Both the position numbers and the translations under genes were made by a program. From Corynebacterium uberis (lineage in GTDB: Bacteria > Actinomycetota > Actinomycetes > Mycobacteriales > Mycobacteriaceae): 64,000 nt of DNA. The notes below the pieces were generated by a model. It made no database searches and was not told the origin of the DNA. It saw only the letters and a list, made by a program, of their open reading frames with translations. The first letter of the stretch is position 1. Every line of letters begins with the position of its first letter. The DNA is taken from NCBI RefSeq assembly GCF_020616335.1, contig NZ_CP085051.1, positions 2,356,001 through 2,420,000 of the forward strand, given 5' to 3'. Positions 27,452 through 37,170 of this stretch are shown in pieces.

Positions 27452-28402
27452 TCAAGGCGCTGGCGGCGCCTCGACGAGCCCGGCAGCCCATCCCACCGCC
27501 CACTGCGTCGCCGTGGTTCCCGGGATGACATTCGGGTTCGTGGCATACAACGCGTGCACCCCATTGGCGCTGATCAGCGCCTGCGCCCGGCCGAGCGCGT
27601 TGCCCACATCGCGAGGGGCGTCGCAGATGGAGTCATCGGGAGCGCACACCTCCACCACGCGGGCGTCGAGAAGCCCAAAACCGCCCGGCCGCTCGCCGCG
27701 CATAGACGCGCCCGGAACCACCGGCTGCACCACGGCGCTCAGCGGCTGCAACGCCACCTCCGCGCCGACGCCAGCCACCGGATTGCCCACCTGCTGGCCC
27801 ACGCCGGGCACCCGGCGCCCATCGGCGATGGCCAGCACGCCGCGGACCCGCTCGGCCGGCACAAAACCACTGCCCGTCCCCAGCTCCGCCGCAAGGTCGC
27901 CGACAATGACCGCACCCTGCGAGAATCCCGCCATGATGAAGTCCGTTGCCGGGCACTGCGCGTGCATCTCACTCATGTGCGCGCGCACCTGCTGGGCGCC
28001 GTTGTCCCGCGAATCGTCGTAGGACATCTCGTGCGGTGCGTTGATGTTGCGGAACTGCGCCGGATAGGGCAGCGTCCACACCCGCACCTGCTGCGGGCTG
28101 AACCGCTCCTGCAGCGGGCCGGTGATCTGCAACATCAGGGAATTCGGGTTCGCCGTCGGATTGAAAGGATCATCCGTCGGCGCGGACTCCCACGTGCCGG
28201 GGGCGGAGATCATCTCCACCGCCGGGCACCACTGCGGCTGGTCGGCCGGTGGGGCCGGCGGGGCCGCCGCGGGAGGCGCGGCGCCGGGCTGATTGCTTCC
28301 CGACGCCCCGCCAGTGCGGTCCCACTGCCAGCGCACCACCCCGACGGCCAACACCGCCAGCACCACGAGCACGGCCAGGACGGTCAGTAGTTTCCTGATC
28401 AC
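27452..28402 (-). CDS. Cutinase-like (Culp6-type) envelope carboxylesterase
   Basis: 316 residues with an N-terminal membrane anchor (LLTVLAVLVVLAVLAVGVV) and a Pro/Ala linker to about residue 60. The nucleophile elbow is FIMAGFSQGAVIVG (GFSQG, Ser about residue 158), and CDAPRDVGNAL near the C terminus supplies the Asp-region of the cutinase fold. The catalytic His is probably in ALYATNPN-region or nearby, not confidently placed. Its 5' end overlaps the lipoprotein gene by 4 nt. Between mytA and fadD32 is the known corynebacterial position. A role in mycolate or lipid hydrolysis at the envelope is inferred. Confidence 0.85.
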   Translation of the reverse strand: MIRKLLTVLAVLVVLAVLAVGVVRWQWDRTGGASGSNQPGAAPPAAAPPAPPADQPQWCPAVEMISAPGTWESAPTDDPFNPTANPNSLMLQITGPLQERFSPQQVRVWTLPYPAQFRNINAPHEMSYDDSRDNGAQQVRAHMSEMHAQCPATDFIMAGFSQGAVIVGDLAAELGTGSGFVPAERVRGVLAIADGRRVPGVGQQVGNPVAGVGAEVALQPLSAVVQPVVPGASMRGERPGGFGLLDARVVEVCAPDDSICDAPRDVGNALGRAQALISANGVHALYATNPNVIPGTTATQWAVGWAAGLVEAPPAP

Positions 28403-28926
28403 GGTTTGCAGTAGTGCTCCCGAGCCGAAGACTCAATGAGCTTGGCGGCATCCTCGGCGCTCAGCGTGGTCAGGCCCTGCTCCACGAGCTGCCCACCAAT
28501 CGCCAGCGCCGTCACGTTGCCCCCCTCCTGGGGAGCCTGATCGGTGCACACCGCCTGCGCGGCGGCGATGAGCTGATCCTCAGCCGGGGCAACGTCCACC
28601 CCGCGGGCAGCCACAGCGTCAATGTAGCTGTGCTCCTCCGGGGTGTTGGCGCCCTGCTGGGCGGGCACGGAGTCCACCTCGCGCGCCCCCAGGTCGCCCT
28701 GATCGTTGCCGTCGGACAGGTTGCTCGGCCCCGGGGCAAGGCTGGTCACCCCAGGGGCGCCCGATTCCTGATTCGCCCCCGCAGAGCTCGCGCTTTTCGA
28801 CGCCGCCGCGGGATCCGGATCCGTATTGTTCGCCGTGGTGCCGGAGCAGGCGGCCGTCGCCAGCGCTACCGCGCCGCAGACACCCGCCAGCGCCACGCGC
28901 CGGAGACGGGGAATTCTTCGCATCAC
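28399..28926 (-). CDS. Putative lipoprotein, DUF732-like
   Basis: 175 residues. The signal peptide ends in the lipobox ALATAAC (Cys about residue 27), followed by a Ser/Ala/Pro-rich stalk. The C-terminal domain (EHSYIDAVAARGVDVA, then AAQAVCTDQA and REHYCKP) has the helical two-cysteine pattern of DUF732 proteins. It overlaps the gene before and the gene after by 4 nt each, so mytA, lipoprotein and cutinase-like genes form one translational unit. Motif variants of the dispersed repeat are at 28792 and 28295. Function unknown. Confidence 0.82.
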   Translation of the reverse strand: MMRRIPRLRRVALAGVCGAVALATAACSGTTANNTDPDPAAASKSASSAGANQESGAPGVTSLAPGPSNLSDGNDQGDLGAREVDSVPAQQGANTPEEHSYIDAVAARGVDVAPAEDQLIAAAQAVCTDQAPQEGGNVTALAIGGQLVEQGLTTLSAEDAAKLIESSAREHYCKP

Positions 28927-30935
28927 TTGCGTTCCTCCTTAATCTCCCCATTGATCTGGGAGATGGTGCCGTGCTGGAAAGTGACAACCTCGCCGCCCGC
29001 AGGCACCGGGGCTTGGTCAGCAGTGGGCCAACCATACTCGCCTTGCTCCCAACCGTGGGAACCCCACGCGTCAAAGATCGGGCCATAGGCGATCATGTGT
29101 GCACCCGACTGCGGAGACCAGTAAATATTGCCCCGCTCGTACTGCTGGAACATGCCGCCGTTGACCGGCAGCTCGTTGGAGGTCGGCATACCCAGCTGGG
29201 AGGACACCGTATCCAGCGCCGCGTAGCGCTTGGCAATCTCGCCGCGCACCCAGAAGCAGCGGTTGTCCGCGTGCCCGTTGCGCACCACGAAACCGCGCTG
29301 GAACTGCTGGATGACTCCGCCGCCGCGCTCCACCGGGTCAGACACCGGGTAGCCGATGTCCCCGTTTTCGTAGCCGATCTCGCCCCAGGCTCCCATCATG
29401 TCATGCGGCACGGCGTGCGCCCCGAGCTTCGGGTGCCAGTAGATGGCCCCGTTTTCAAACTCCGCGTAGCGGCCCACGCCATCGGGCAACGCCATCTCCG
29501 AGCTGCGCGGGAAGCCCAGCCAGGACTGCGGGCCACCCAGGTTGGCGTAGTGGGCGTTGATGCGCCCAAACAGCGGGTAGGCGCCCGTCTGCGGCGACCA
29601 GTAGGCCGTGCCGCCCCGGAAGTCTTCCGCCTTGCCGCGCCCACCGGCAACGTCGTACTCATTGTTCACGCAGGTGCCAATGACCCCGCTGGCCGTTGCC
29701 TCCGCGATGGCGCCGATGGGGGCGCAGTCCGCGCCGCGGTCCGCACCCTGCACGCCCAGCGTGTCCGCGATGGTCGGCCACGCCTGGGCCATCTCAAACT
29801 GCCAGTAGTACCAGGAGTGGATACCCGAGTTACGGAACTGCGCGATGACGTCCACGCCCGCGCGGTGCGCGTAGTTCACAAACGTCTGCGTGGTCATCCG
29901 GGAGATGGCCTCCAGGCCCATGCCGGACAGCAGCGCCGTCTGGTTAGGCACCGTGACCTGGCCCTCCGCCTCACGGCCGGAGCCGGCAGAGACATACAGC
30001 TTGGTGCCCTTGAGCTTGTCCAGGTTCAGCTTGGGATCATGGTCGCGCCACTGCGGGGAGCCGAACAGGCCCCACATCTTGTTGGAGTGGTAGCGCCCCG
30101 CGTCCAGCTGGGCGGCGCTGATCGCCGCGGGCATGCCCGGCGTGGTGGTGTCCAGGTATCCGGAGAAGGAGGCCACGAAGGAGAACAAGCCCGGGTTGTG
30201 GGCAGCCAGGTTCATCGCCGCGGTACCGCCCATGGAGATACCGGTCATGGCGCGCGCCCCGGAGGAGCGGAAGCCGTTGTCCAGCACGGGGATGAGCTCC
30301 TTGATAAAGAAGGTCTCCCACTGGTAGTTGCGGCCGTTATCGGGCTCCAGCCAGTCAGAGTAGAAGGAGGATTCGCCGCCGACGGGCAGGATGACGTTGA
30401 CGTTCTTGTCGGCGTAGAACTGCTCGATGTTGGTCTCGATGGTCCAGCCGTTGTCATCGTCGCGGGCGCGCATGCCGTCGAGCGCCCACACCTCCGGGAA
30501 GGTGCGGTTGGGCTGGGAGTACCAGTCGCGGGCCAGCAGGATCTGCACCTGCAGCGGGGTGCCCGGCATGGCGGCGGAGTTGATGAATACCGCCACGCGC
30601 CGGGAGCTGAGCCACTCGATGCGGTCAATGCTCACGCCCGCCGGCAGGTTGGGGATGTGGGGAACCTCGGTGCGAATGGGGGTCTTGGGGCCGGGGTCTC
30701 CGGGCTTGATGAAGTCAGAGACGCTATCCGGGAGCTTGTCCGGCAGCACCGGGCGATCCGGGTTGACCAGGTCCGCGGAGTTGTCCGTCACGTCCTGCTT
30801 GGAGGAGCCCTCCACTGCGCCGGCTAGGGGCACCGGCAGTGCCAACCCCACGGCCAGGGCGACCGTGGTGGGAAGCGCCGCACAGGTGGACAGGAGGAAG
30901 CGTCGCCGGGCAGAGCGATCAGCGTTCTCGCGCAT
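28923..30935 (-). CDS. mytA: Trehalose corynomycolyltransferase with LGFP repeats
   Basis: 670 residues (Cop1/PS1 family). It transfers mycolate between trehalose esters and arabinogalactan in the outer envelope. The signal peptide ends near residue 42 (LAGA). The antigen-85 fold has nucleophile Ser234 (MTGISMGGT) and His373 (SGIHSWYYW). A C-terminal region of about 250 residues carries LGFP-type repeats: LGFPRS, IGYPVS, LGMPTS and YGWPTA, which bind the cell wall. ATG 30935 is chosen; upstream frame has no signal sequence. A likely promoter, TACAAT, lies at 31039-31034. In corynebacteria this is the first gene of the mytA-to-accD3 group. Confidence 0.95.
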   Translation of the reverse strand: MRENADRSARRRFLLSTCAALPTTVALAVGLALPVPLAGAVEGSSKQDVTDNSADLVNPDRPVLPDKLPDSVSDFIKPGDPGPKTPIRTEVPHIPNLPAGVSIDRIEWLSSRRVAVFINSAAMPGTPLQVQILLARDWYSQPNRTFPEVWALDGMRARDDDNGWTIETNIEQFYADKNVNVILPVGGESSFYSDWLEPDNGRNYQWETFFIKELIPVLDNGFRSSGARAMTGISMGGTAAMNLAAHNPGLFSFVASFSGYLDTTTPGMPAAISAAQLDAGRYHSNKMWGLFGSPQWRDHDPKLNLDKLKGTKLYVSAGSGREAEGQVTVPNQTALLSGMGLEAISRMTTQTFVNYAHRAGVDVIAQFRNSGIHSWYYWQFEMAQAWPTIADTLGVQGADRGADCAPIGAIAEATASGVIGTCVNNEYDVAGGRGKAEDFRGGTAYWSPQTGAYPLFGRINAHYANLGGPQSWLGFPRSSEMALPDGVGRYAEFENGAIYWHPKLGAHAVPHDMMGAWGEIGYENGDIGYPVSDPVERGGGVIQQFQRGFVVRNGHADNRCFWVRGEIAKRYAALDTVSSQLGMPTSNELPVNGGMFQQYERGNIYWSPQSGAHMIAYGPIFDAWGSHGWEQGEYGWPTADQAPVPAGGEVVTFQHGTISQINGEIKEERK

Positions 30936-31312
30936 GGTGTTTTCTATCCTTAGGTCAACGTGCTCCCCGGCTGCGCCACACGCGCAGAACTGCTGGCTGC
31001 CGGCGGCGGAGAGGAGCATCTGAGTGGGTCAAGATTGTAGTCTGCCAGGTTGCCCGCTCACGCGGGGTCCTTTTGGCAGTCTAGGCTGCACCGATGCATC
31101 TTCCCAGCGCCAGGGGTTCCCCTCCCCTGGAAGTGAAAAGACCGCAGGTGCACTCAAGTTTAAGTACAACTTGAGGGTTTGGTGGGAGACACGCCCGACA
31201 CAGGGACGTCAACAGCCCGCCCAGACCAACGCTTCACGTCCGCCTGGACGGGCAGTGGCACACCCCAATGTCAAGGTGAGTCTTACCACGTTCTAGCACG
31301 TCTGAACAGGTA
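30936..31312. promoter_or_regulatory. Intergenic region upstream of mytA
   Basis: 377 nt between mytB (end) and mytA (start), same strand. It should hold the mytA promoter; TACAAT on the minus strand (31039-31034) is the best -10, giving a leader of about 90 nt. No gene seen. Confidence 0.5.
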
Positions 31313-32371
31313 TTACCAGGCATTCATGTAGTTCAACACCCGCTCCCGGTTACGCACGAGCTGATCGTTGAACTGCCGCCAGTTGTGCAGACCAAACACC
31401 GGGTAGTCCTCCGAGAAGGCCAGCCCCGTGGCATGCGCCTTGGCGGACCACAGCTGCGTGGAGCCCCGCGCCACCATCTCCAGCGGGGACCCCGCCACGA
31501 GCATGTTCGGCGGCAGCACCGCATCCACCGCGTCCGGGATGCCCGACGCCGCGGAAATGTACACATCTGAGTTGCGCAGCCCGTCCATGTTCCACAGCGG
31601 GTCATTGTCAAAGCGCCGCGGGCTGACAATCGAGCCGTACATGGCGTTGAGGTTGAAGCCGCCGGCATCCAGCAGCGCCACCCGCATGAGCGTCTGGGCA
31701 CCCGGCACCGTGGTGGTCAGGTACCCGGAGTAGGACTGCACCTGCCGGAACTGGTCGGGGTGCTTGGAGGCCAGGTTCACCGCGGCAGTGCCACCCATGG
31801 ACAGCCCGATGATCGAGTTGTTATTGCGCGCCACCCCAAAGTTGCTCTCCAGGTAGGTCGGAAGCTCCTGGGTGAGGAAGGTCTCCCACTGGTAGTTCAC
31901 CGGCTCCAGCGGGTTAAACGTGGCCGGGCCGTCCCAGTCCGCGTAGAAGGATCCCGCGCCGCCGACGGGCATGACCAGCGTGATGTTGTCATGCTCATAG
32001 GTGGCGGCCGCGTTGGCGTCGGTGAGCCAGGCGTTGGAGATGTTGGTGGCGCGCAGGCCGTCGAGCAGGTAGAGCCCGGCGTTGCCGCCGCGGCCGGCGG
32101 GCTGGATCTGGACGGTGATGGCCTTGCCCATGGCGGCGGAGGGGACATCGCAACGCTGCACCCAGTACATGGCGGCGTCCCATTCGCACTGGCCGGTAGC
32201 ATCCGGGCGCAGCCAGTCCCGATTGTCGGCCTGGGCGGGCGCCCCACCGACCACGGACAGGCCCGCAGCGAGCACCGAAGCTACCGCAGTCACCGAGGCC
32301 ACAGAGGCCAGGGCGGCCGTAGCGGACCGCAGGCCCCGGGCCCGGCGACGTAGACCAGTCAGAATCGACAT
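31313..32371 (-). CDS. mytB: Corynomycolyltransferase, short form
   Basis: 352 residues of the same antigen-85 family as the neighbour, without LGFP repeats. The long signal peptide ends at PAQA. The nucleophile is Ser191 in IIGLSMGGTAAV, and His is in FGLHNWRQF near the end. CEWDAAMYWVQRCDV near residue 60 has two cysteines that may bond, a feature absent in mytA. ATG 32371 has AGGAG 4 nt upstream. It lies just after aftB on the minus strand, as mytB (cmt2) does in C. glutamicum. Expected role: trehalose dimycolate formation and arabinogalactan mycolation. Confidence 0.93.
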   Translation of the reverse strand: MSILTGLRRRARGLRSATAALASVASVTAVASVLAAGLSVVGGAPAQADNRDWLRPDATGQCEWDAAMYWVQRCDVPSAAMGKAITVQIQPAGRGGNAGLYLLDGLRATNISNAWLTDANAAATYEHDNITLVMPVGGAGSFYADWDGPATFNPLEPVNYQWETFLTQELPTYLESNFGVARNNNSIIGLSMGGTAAVNLASKHPDQFRQVQSYSGYLTTTVPGAQTLMRVALLDAGGFNLNAMYGSIVSPRRFDNDPLWNMDGLRNSDVYISAASGIPDAVDAVLPPNMLVAGSPLEMVARGSTQLWSAKAHATGLAFSEDYPVFGLHNWRQFNDQLVRNRERVLNYMNAW

Positions 32372-32678
32372 ATTTCTCCTCGACTTCCAGCAGCGGGCGG
32401 CATTCTCACGTACCAGGTGCGACACCGGATACTCACACGCCAATCAGGTGCATCCCAGCATTGCCCGCTTGTGATGTTCATGGGGCTTTATCGGCGGCGC
32501 GGGCAGCGACGTTACACCGAACCTTAACGCGCGCCACCCGCCGATACAGCCAACCAGCATCCGAAACGTTATCAGTTCGTGACCGTCCAGACCACCCGTG
32601 CGCGCCACCTGCACACCCCCGACAGGCCGCCCGCAGACCAGCCACAGACCACCCGCTTAGCCCCGGCGCCCCGCCGGC
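32372..32678. promoter_or_regulatory. Intergenic region upstream of mytB
   Basis: 307 nt between aftB (end) and mytB (start) on the minus strand. It should hold the mytB promoter. I could not pick a convincing -10/-35 pair and see no gene; short frames here are shadows. Confidence 0.4.
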
Positions 32679-34721
32679 CTAGCGCGGCTCATCCAGGTGC
32701 ACCGTCACCGGCCACACCACCTGCGCATCCGGGTCTTCCTGGCCCTGATAGCTCGTCGGATCCGGCGAGATCTCCAGGTGGCGGCCCTGCGTGAGCGCGA
32801 ATCCCACGTTGGACCAGAACCTGCTCCACGTCAGCGGGGCGCGGTAGGACTCGAACAGCTCCACCAGCTCCGGGCTGCGCAGCGCCGCGCGCGCCGCCGT
32901 CAGCTGGGCCTTATCAAAGGTGTTGGGCAGGGAGTTAATGTCCGTGGCGGTGTCTGCTATCTGCCAGGCCAGCGGCAGGGCCTTATCGTGGCCGATGCGC
33001 GCGCCCTCCATGCGGGGCTGGCGCGCCGCCAGCGGGGTGGCCAAACCGACGGTGTCTTCCACCCGCATGTCCAGGGGCGCTTCCATGCCGATCATGCCCA
33101 TCACCGTGGGGTAGATGGTGGGGCGCTGGCCGGCCAGGTCCGCGGGGATGCGGGCGTCGGGCTGGCTGGGGCCGGTCGGCGGGGTGGATGGCAGCGGCAG
33201 CCACAGCATCTGGTCGATGTGCTCGCCGACCGGGGCGCCCAGCAGCATGCCCGCGTGCGACTCCTGGGCGGTGATCACCGCGTCCGGGAAGTTACCCATC
33301 GCGGAGGCTGTGGAGTAGTCCCCCAGCTGCCGCGGCGGCTGGCCCAGGGCGCGGCCGGTGTTGTAGGTCCAGAACTCGCGCTCGTCGACGACGTGGAACT
33401 GGCCCGGGTCCGCCTCCGTGTGTGGGCTGGAGCCGTGGAGGACCGCCGCGATCGACCATCCCCAGGCGCCGAAGGTGAGCAGCCCCAGGCCGAGCGCGGG
33501 GGCGAGGCGGGGACGGGCGGCGTCGAAAAGCGGAATCACGCTCACCGGGGCGAGCAGCGCAAACAGGGGAAGCAGCAGCATCCGACCGTGCATGAAGTCC
33601 CCGCCCACGCGCACCACATACAGCAGGTGGATCAGCCCGCCGAGGGCGAAGACCCCCACCGCAACGGCCGGGCGGCGCAGCTGCGGCCACTGGCCACGCG
33701 GCAGCACCACCCTGCCGGAGAAGTTCAGCACCACCACGCCCGCCGCGGCGAGGACGAACGCCAGCCCCACCCACAGCACGTAGGGGTCCGCAAGGTTGGT
33801 CACGTAGCGCCACCCCGTCGCCCACTCCGCGCCGGAGGCGGACTTGGCCACCGCCGTATGCGGGGTCAGCAGCCCGTAGTAGCCCATGCGGAACAGCTCG
33901 TAGCCGGCCGGGATGGGCAGCGCCGCGGCGCAAATACCCGCGACCGTGCGCACGCTGCGCGCCGTGGCCAGCAGCAGCAGCCCGATCAGCGCCCCGTAGA
34001 GCGCCAACTCCGGGCGCACCAGCCACGACAGCCCCGCCCACGCCGCCAGCACATACACCGGCCATCCGCTTATCGACGCCGCCCCCGCACCATGTCGCCC
34101 GCTATAGCGCGGCCGCGACCACACCACCAGCAGCGCCCACGCCACCGCCAGCCACAACAGGCACAAGCCCCACTCCAGCCCCGAGGTGGCAAAGTCCCGC
34201 GCCGGCGGCAGCGCCAGGTACACCAGGCTTCCCAGCGGCACCACGACCACCGGACCCGGGTACGCGCCGCGGCCCCGCTCCGCCCGCCGACGAGCCCGCC
34301 GGTCCGCACGCCTGCGCACCCGGTGGGCCCGGCGCGCCCCCGGCTCCCGCCGCCGCGGCGGACGCGCCCCCGAAAGGCGGTACAGTCCCGCCGTGCCCAG
34401 GCACACGATCACCAACGCCGCGGTGGTGCACAGCAACGCCAACCACATGGCGATGGTCTCCAGCCGGGCGCTACTGACCATCCCCACCGCCGCGATCATG
34501 TACTGCCACACCGTCGAGGTATTGGCCTCCACGCGCTCCCCGGCGTTAAACACCGGGCCGTTGCCGGCCAGGATGTTACGTACGGTGCGCAACACGATCA
34601 GGCCGTCATCAGCAATCCACCGCCGCATCCACCCCCCATACAACGCGATCGCGCCGGAGAAGACGGCGCTGACCCAAGCAGAGCAGCGCAAAGCCAAGCG
34701 CCAACGGGAAGCAGTGGTCAT
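32679..34721 (-). CDS. aftB: Terminal arabinofuranosyltransferase AftB
   Basis: 680 residues, a GT-C glycosyltransferase that adds the terminal beta-1,2-arabinofuranose to arabinan from decaprenylphosphoarabinose. Helix 1 is followed by RRWIADDGLIVLRTVRNIL with the catalytic DD, and AGERVEANTSTVWQYM and LALPPARDFATSGLEWG match the family. Around ten membrane helices precede a soluble C-terminal domain. Between helices 3 and 4 (about residues 118-152) there is an Arg-rich loop of more than 15 arginines in 33 residues. A motif copy lies at 34068. Its start is 59 nt from the divergent GT87-type gene. Confidence 0.93.
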   Translation of the reverse strand: MTTASRWRLALRCSAWVSAVFSGAIALYGGWMRRWIADDGLIVLRTVRNILAGNGPVFNAGERVEANTSTVWQYMIAAVGMVSSARLETIAMWLALLCTTAALVIVCLGTAGLYRLSGARPPRRREPGARRAHRVRRRADRRARRRAERGRGAYPGPVVVVPLGSLVYLALPPARDFATSGLEWGLCLLWLAVAWALLVVWSRPRYSGRHGAGAASISGWPVYVLAAWAGLSWLVRPELALYGALIGLLLLATARSVRTVAGICAAALPIPAGYELFRMGYYGLLTPHTAVAKSASGAEWATGWRYVTNLADPYVLWVGLAFVLAAAGVVVLNFSGRVVLPRGQWPQLRRPAVAVGVFALGGLIHLLYVVRVGGDFMHGRMLLLPLFALLAPVSVIPLFDAARPRLAPALGLGLLTFGAWGWSIAAVLHGSSPHTEADPGQFHVVDEREFWTYNTGRALGQPPRQLGDYSTASAMGNFPDAVITAQESHAGMLLGAPVGEHIDQMLWLPLPSTPPTGPSQPDARIPADLAGQRPTIYPTVMGMIGMEAPLDMRVEDTVGLATPLAARQPRMEGARIGHDKALPLAWQIADTATDINSLPNTFDKAQLTAARAALRSPELVELFESYRAPLTWSRFWSNVGFALTQGRHLEISPDPTSYQGQEDPDAQVVWPVTVHLDEPR

Positions 34722-34766
34722 GGTTGGAAATGCTAGCAGCCAGACCCATCAGCACCGGCCTGTGCG

Positions 34767-34772
34767 TATATT
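34767..34772 (+). promoter_or_regulatory. TATATT -10, leaderless start at 34781
   Basis: TATATT ends 8 nt before ATG 34781, so the transcript would start at or just before the A of the ATG, and no Shine-Dalgarno is present. Confidence 0.45.
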
Positions 34773-34780
34773 GAGCCCCG

Positions 34781-36106
34781 ATGCCCACCACACCCGCTGT
34801 ACCCCCCGCCGTAGCCGGCGCGGCTCATACCCCGCGCCCCGCCGTCATGACCGGCCCGCTTGCCGCCCTCGCCGCCCTGGCCGCCCTGCTCAACTATGCG
34901 CTCTGGCATGGCCGCAGCCAGCCGGACGACTTCGCCTCCCTGTGGGGCGGGGCGCTGCTGGTCGCCCGCGGCCAGGCCGACCACCTCTACGACTTCGACC
35001 CGCAGGACTTCTCCGCCTGGTCCGGGCCCGCCTGGGCCCAGATCATTCCCGAGCTGACCACCCCGTTTCCCCACCCCTACGTGCACCTGCCGGCCCTGGC
35101 CGGGGCGCTGGCCCCGCTGACCCGCGTGATGAGCTTTGCCACCGCCGTCGACGCCCTCATCCTCGCCTCCGGGGCCGCCACCGTGGTGCTCGTCGCCGCA
35201 GCCGTACGACTATGGACCGGCCGGCCCTGCCCCACCGCCCCAGCCGCCCTCGCCACCGTCGCCCTCCTGCTGAGCACCCCCGTGGCGCTGGGCACCTGGA
35301 TCGGGCAAACCACCGCACTCATCCTCGCCGCCGTGGCCTACGGGCTGGCCGCCCCGCACCGCCGCTGGTGGCTCGCCGGGCCGGTCCTCGGGGTGGCGGC
35401 CGCCATCAAGCTGACCCCCCTGGCCGTGATCGCCGCCATGATCTTCTTTCCCACCCACCGGCGCACCGGGCTGGCCGCGGCAGCCACGGCCGGGCTCGCC
35501 GGGCTGGCCAGCCTGGCCGTCGGGGGCGTGAGCGTGTGCACGGCGTGGGTGGCGGCAGTGCGCCGCGTGGGCGCCCTGGTGCCGGTCAACCCGGTGAACC
35601 AGTCCGTGCATTCGGTGCTGGCCCAGGCGCGCGGGGTGCTCGCGGACGCGGGCGCGGACGTTGTCTCCCCCACCGTCCCGGCCGCGGGCGCGGGGCAGGC
35701 CCTGGCCCTTGCGCTGGCCGGGGTGCTGGCGGCGGCGATCGCCGCGGCCGCCTGGACGCTGCCCGCCTGGCGCTACCCCGTCATCATGACCGGCGCGCTG
35801 ATTGTCCCCATGGCCTGCGCGTCGATCCTGTGGACGCACTATCTTTCCGTGGTCGTGGTGCCGCTGGCCGCGCTCGCCGCGCTGCCGCTGCGGCCCCGCT
35901 GGCGCGGCGCGCTCATCACCGCCAGCGCCGGCCTGTGCGCCCTGGCGTATCCCCCGTTTAGCGCCGCCGTCGGCGCGCCGCTGCCGGCCCCGGGCGTGGT
36001 GGACGGCGGCGGGCTGGGCATGCTGCTGGGCGTGCTGGCCGTGTGGTTGTGCGCCCTGGCCGGGGCGTCGGGGTGGCCGGCGCGCAGCCGGCACCACAGG
36101 CGCTAG
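34781..36106 (+). CDS. GT87 (DUF2029) membrane glycosyltransferase
   Basis: 441 residues with about ten to twelve membrane helices. QPDDFASLWGGALLVARGQADHLYD (about residue 47) is the acidic loop with the DDF motif of GT-C enzymes, and VLGVAAAIKLTPLAVIAAM carries the KLTP signature of GT87/DUF2029. The expected donor is a polyprenyl-phosphate sugar (mannose or arabinose). Divergent from aftB and between it and the ubiA homologue, so a role in arabinan or lipoglycan synthesis is inferred. It is not clearly the AftC orthologue, which I recall elsewhere in C. glutamicum. The C terminus is short and basic. Confidence 0.82.
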   Translation: MPTTPAVPPAVAGAAHTPRPAVMTGPLAALAALAALLNYALWHGRSQPDDFASLWGGALLVARGQADHLYDFDPQDFSAWSGPAWAQIIPELTTPFPHPYVHLPALAGALAPLTRVMSFATAVDALILASGAATVVLVAAAVRLWTGRPCPTAPAALATVALLLSTPVALGTWIGQTTALILAAVAYGLAAPHRRWWLAGPVLGVAAAIKLTPLAVIAAMIFFPTHRRTGLAAAATAGLAGLASLAVGGVSVCTAWVAAVRRVGALVPVNPVNQSVHSVLAQARGVLADAGADVVSPTVPAAGAGQALALALAGVLAAAIAAAAWTLPAWRYPVIMTGALIVPMACASILWTHYLSVVVVPLAALAALPLRPRWRGALITASAGLCALAYPPFSAAVGAPLPAPGVVDGGGLGMLLGVLAVWLCALAGASGWPARSRHHRR

Positions 36107-36186
36107 GTGGCGCCCCAGCCGCTAACCCGCAGCCCCCGGCGCGGATGCGAAAAACCGCTGAGGCCGCCGGGGCTATGTCAGCCCGT
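36107..36186. terminator. Imperfect hairpin between convergent genes
   Basis: 80 nt between convergent genes. AGCCCCCGGCG pairs with CGCCGGGGCT (one bulged base) with a 22-nt loop. It could terminate either gene. No T-run. Confidence 0.35.
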
Positions 36187-37170
36187 TTAGGCGAAGGCGG
36201 GCACCACGTAGACGGCCACGGCGATGCAGGCCACCCACAGCCCGGCCAGCGCTTGGAGGACGTGGTCGGTCAGCGCCACCTCGTCGGGGGCGCCGCCGTC
36301 GCCGCGGTCAATGTCGGCCGCGTAGCGCAGGATGGCGATGGTAAACGGCACCATGGAGATCTGGTACCACACCCCGGAGGCCGCGGTGACCTGGTGGTTC
36401 ATCTCAAAGCCCCACAGGGCATAGCTCATCACCACGGCGGTGGCGGACAGCGTCCACACGAACCGCAGGTAGGTGGGCGTATAGCCGCGCAGGGACTTGC
36501 GGATCTTCGCGCCGGTGCGCTCGGCGAGCAGCATCTCCGAGTAGCGCTTGCCGGAGGCCATAAACAGGGAGCCGAAGGCGGCGACCAGCAGGAACCACTG
36601 GGACAGGGCGATGCCTGCCGCCACGCCGCCGGCCATGGCGCGCAGCATGAACCCGGAGGACACCAGCGCGATGTCAATGACCGGCAGGTGCTTCCAGCCG
36701 AAGCAGTAGCCCAGCTGCAGCACGATGTACACGGCGACCACCACGGCCAGCCCGTAGCCGGAGGTGGCCAGGAAGGACAGTCCCACGGCGGCGACGATGA
36801 GCACCACCGCCATGACATAGGCCACCGTCACCGGCAGCACGCCGGCGGCAATCGGCCGGAAGCGCTTGGTGGGATGCGCCCGGTCGGCCTCGACGTCGCG
36901 GGCGTCATTGATCAGGTAGATCGAGGAGGCGGCGAGGCAGAAGACTGCGAAGGCCAAGGCGACGTCGACAAGCGTGCGCCCGTCGAGCAGGGCGTCGGCA
37001 CCCGCGGCGGCCGGTGCGGCGACGACGAGGGCGTTTTTCACCCATTGTTTGGGGCGCAGCGCCTTGACCATGGCGTCGGCAAGGTTGCGCGGCGGCTGGC
37101 GTCGCTTGGTGTTATCGATGCCCTCGGTGTGGGGTTCGGAACTAAAAAGACCGGCGTGCTTATCGGTCAC
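36187..37170 (-). CDS. ubiA: UbiA decaprenyl-phosphate phosphoribosyltransferase
   Basis: A 327-residue prenyltransferase with about nine membrane helices, corresponding to Rv3806c. It transfers 5-phosphoribose from PRPP to decaprenyl phosphate, the first step toward decaprenylphosphoarabinose for arabinan. The first Asp-rich motif is YLINDARDVEADRAHP (NDxxDxxxD), preceded by the KALRPKQWVKN segment. The second conserved loop is in GSLFMASGKRYSEMLL with Lys/Arg contacts. Its start overlaps the PAP2 gene stop by 4 nt (ATGA), so glfT2, PAP2 and ubiA genes form one operon. No oddity. Confidence 0.93.
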   Translation of the reverse strand: MTDKHAGLFSSEPHTEGIDNTKRRQPPRNLADAMVKALRPKQWVKNALVVAAPAAAGADALLDGRTLVDVALAFAVFCLAASSIYLINDARDVEADRAHPTKRFRPIAAGVLPVTVAYVMAVVLIVAAVGLSFLATSGYGLAVVVAVYIVLQLGYCFGWKHLPVIDIALVSSGFMLRAMAGGVAAGIALSQWFLLVAAFGSLFMASGKRYSEMLLAERTGAKIRKSLRGYTPTYLRFVWTLSATAVVMSYALWGFEMNHQVTAASGVWYQISMVPFTIAILRYAADIDRGDGGAPDEVALTDHVLQALAGLWVACIAVAVYVVPAFA

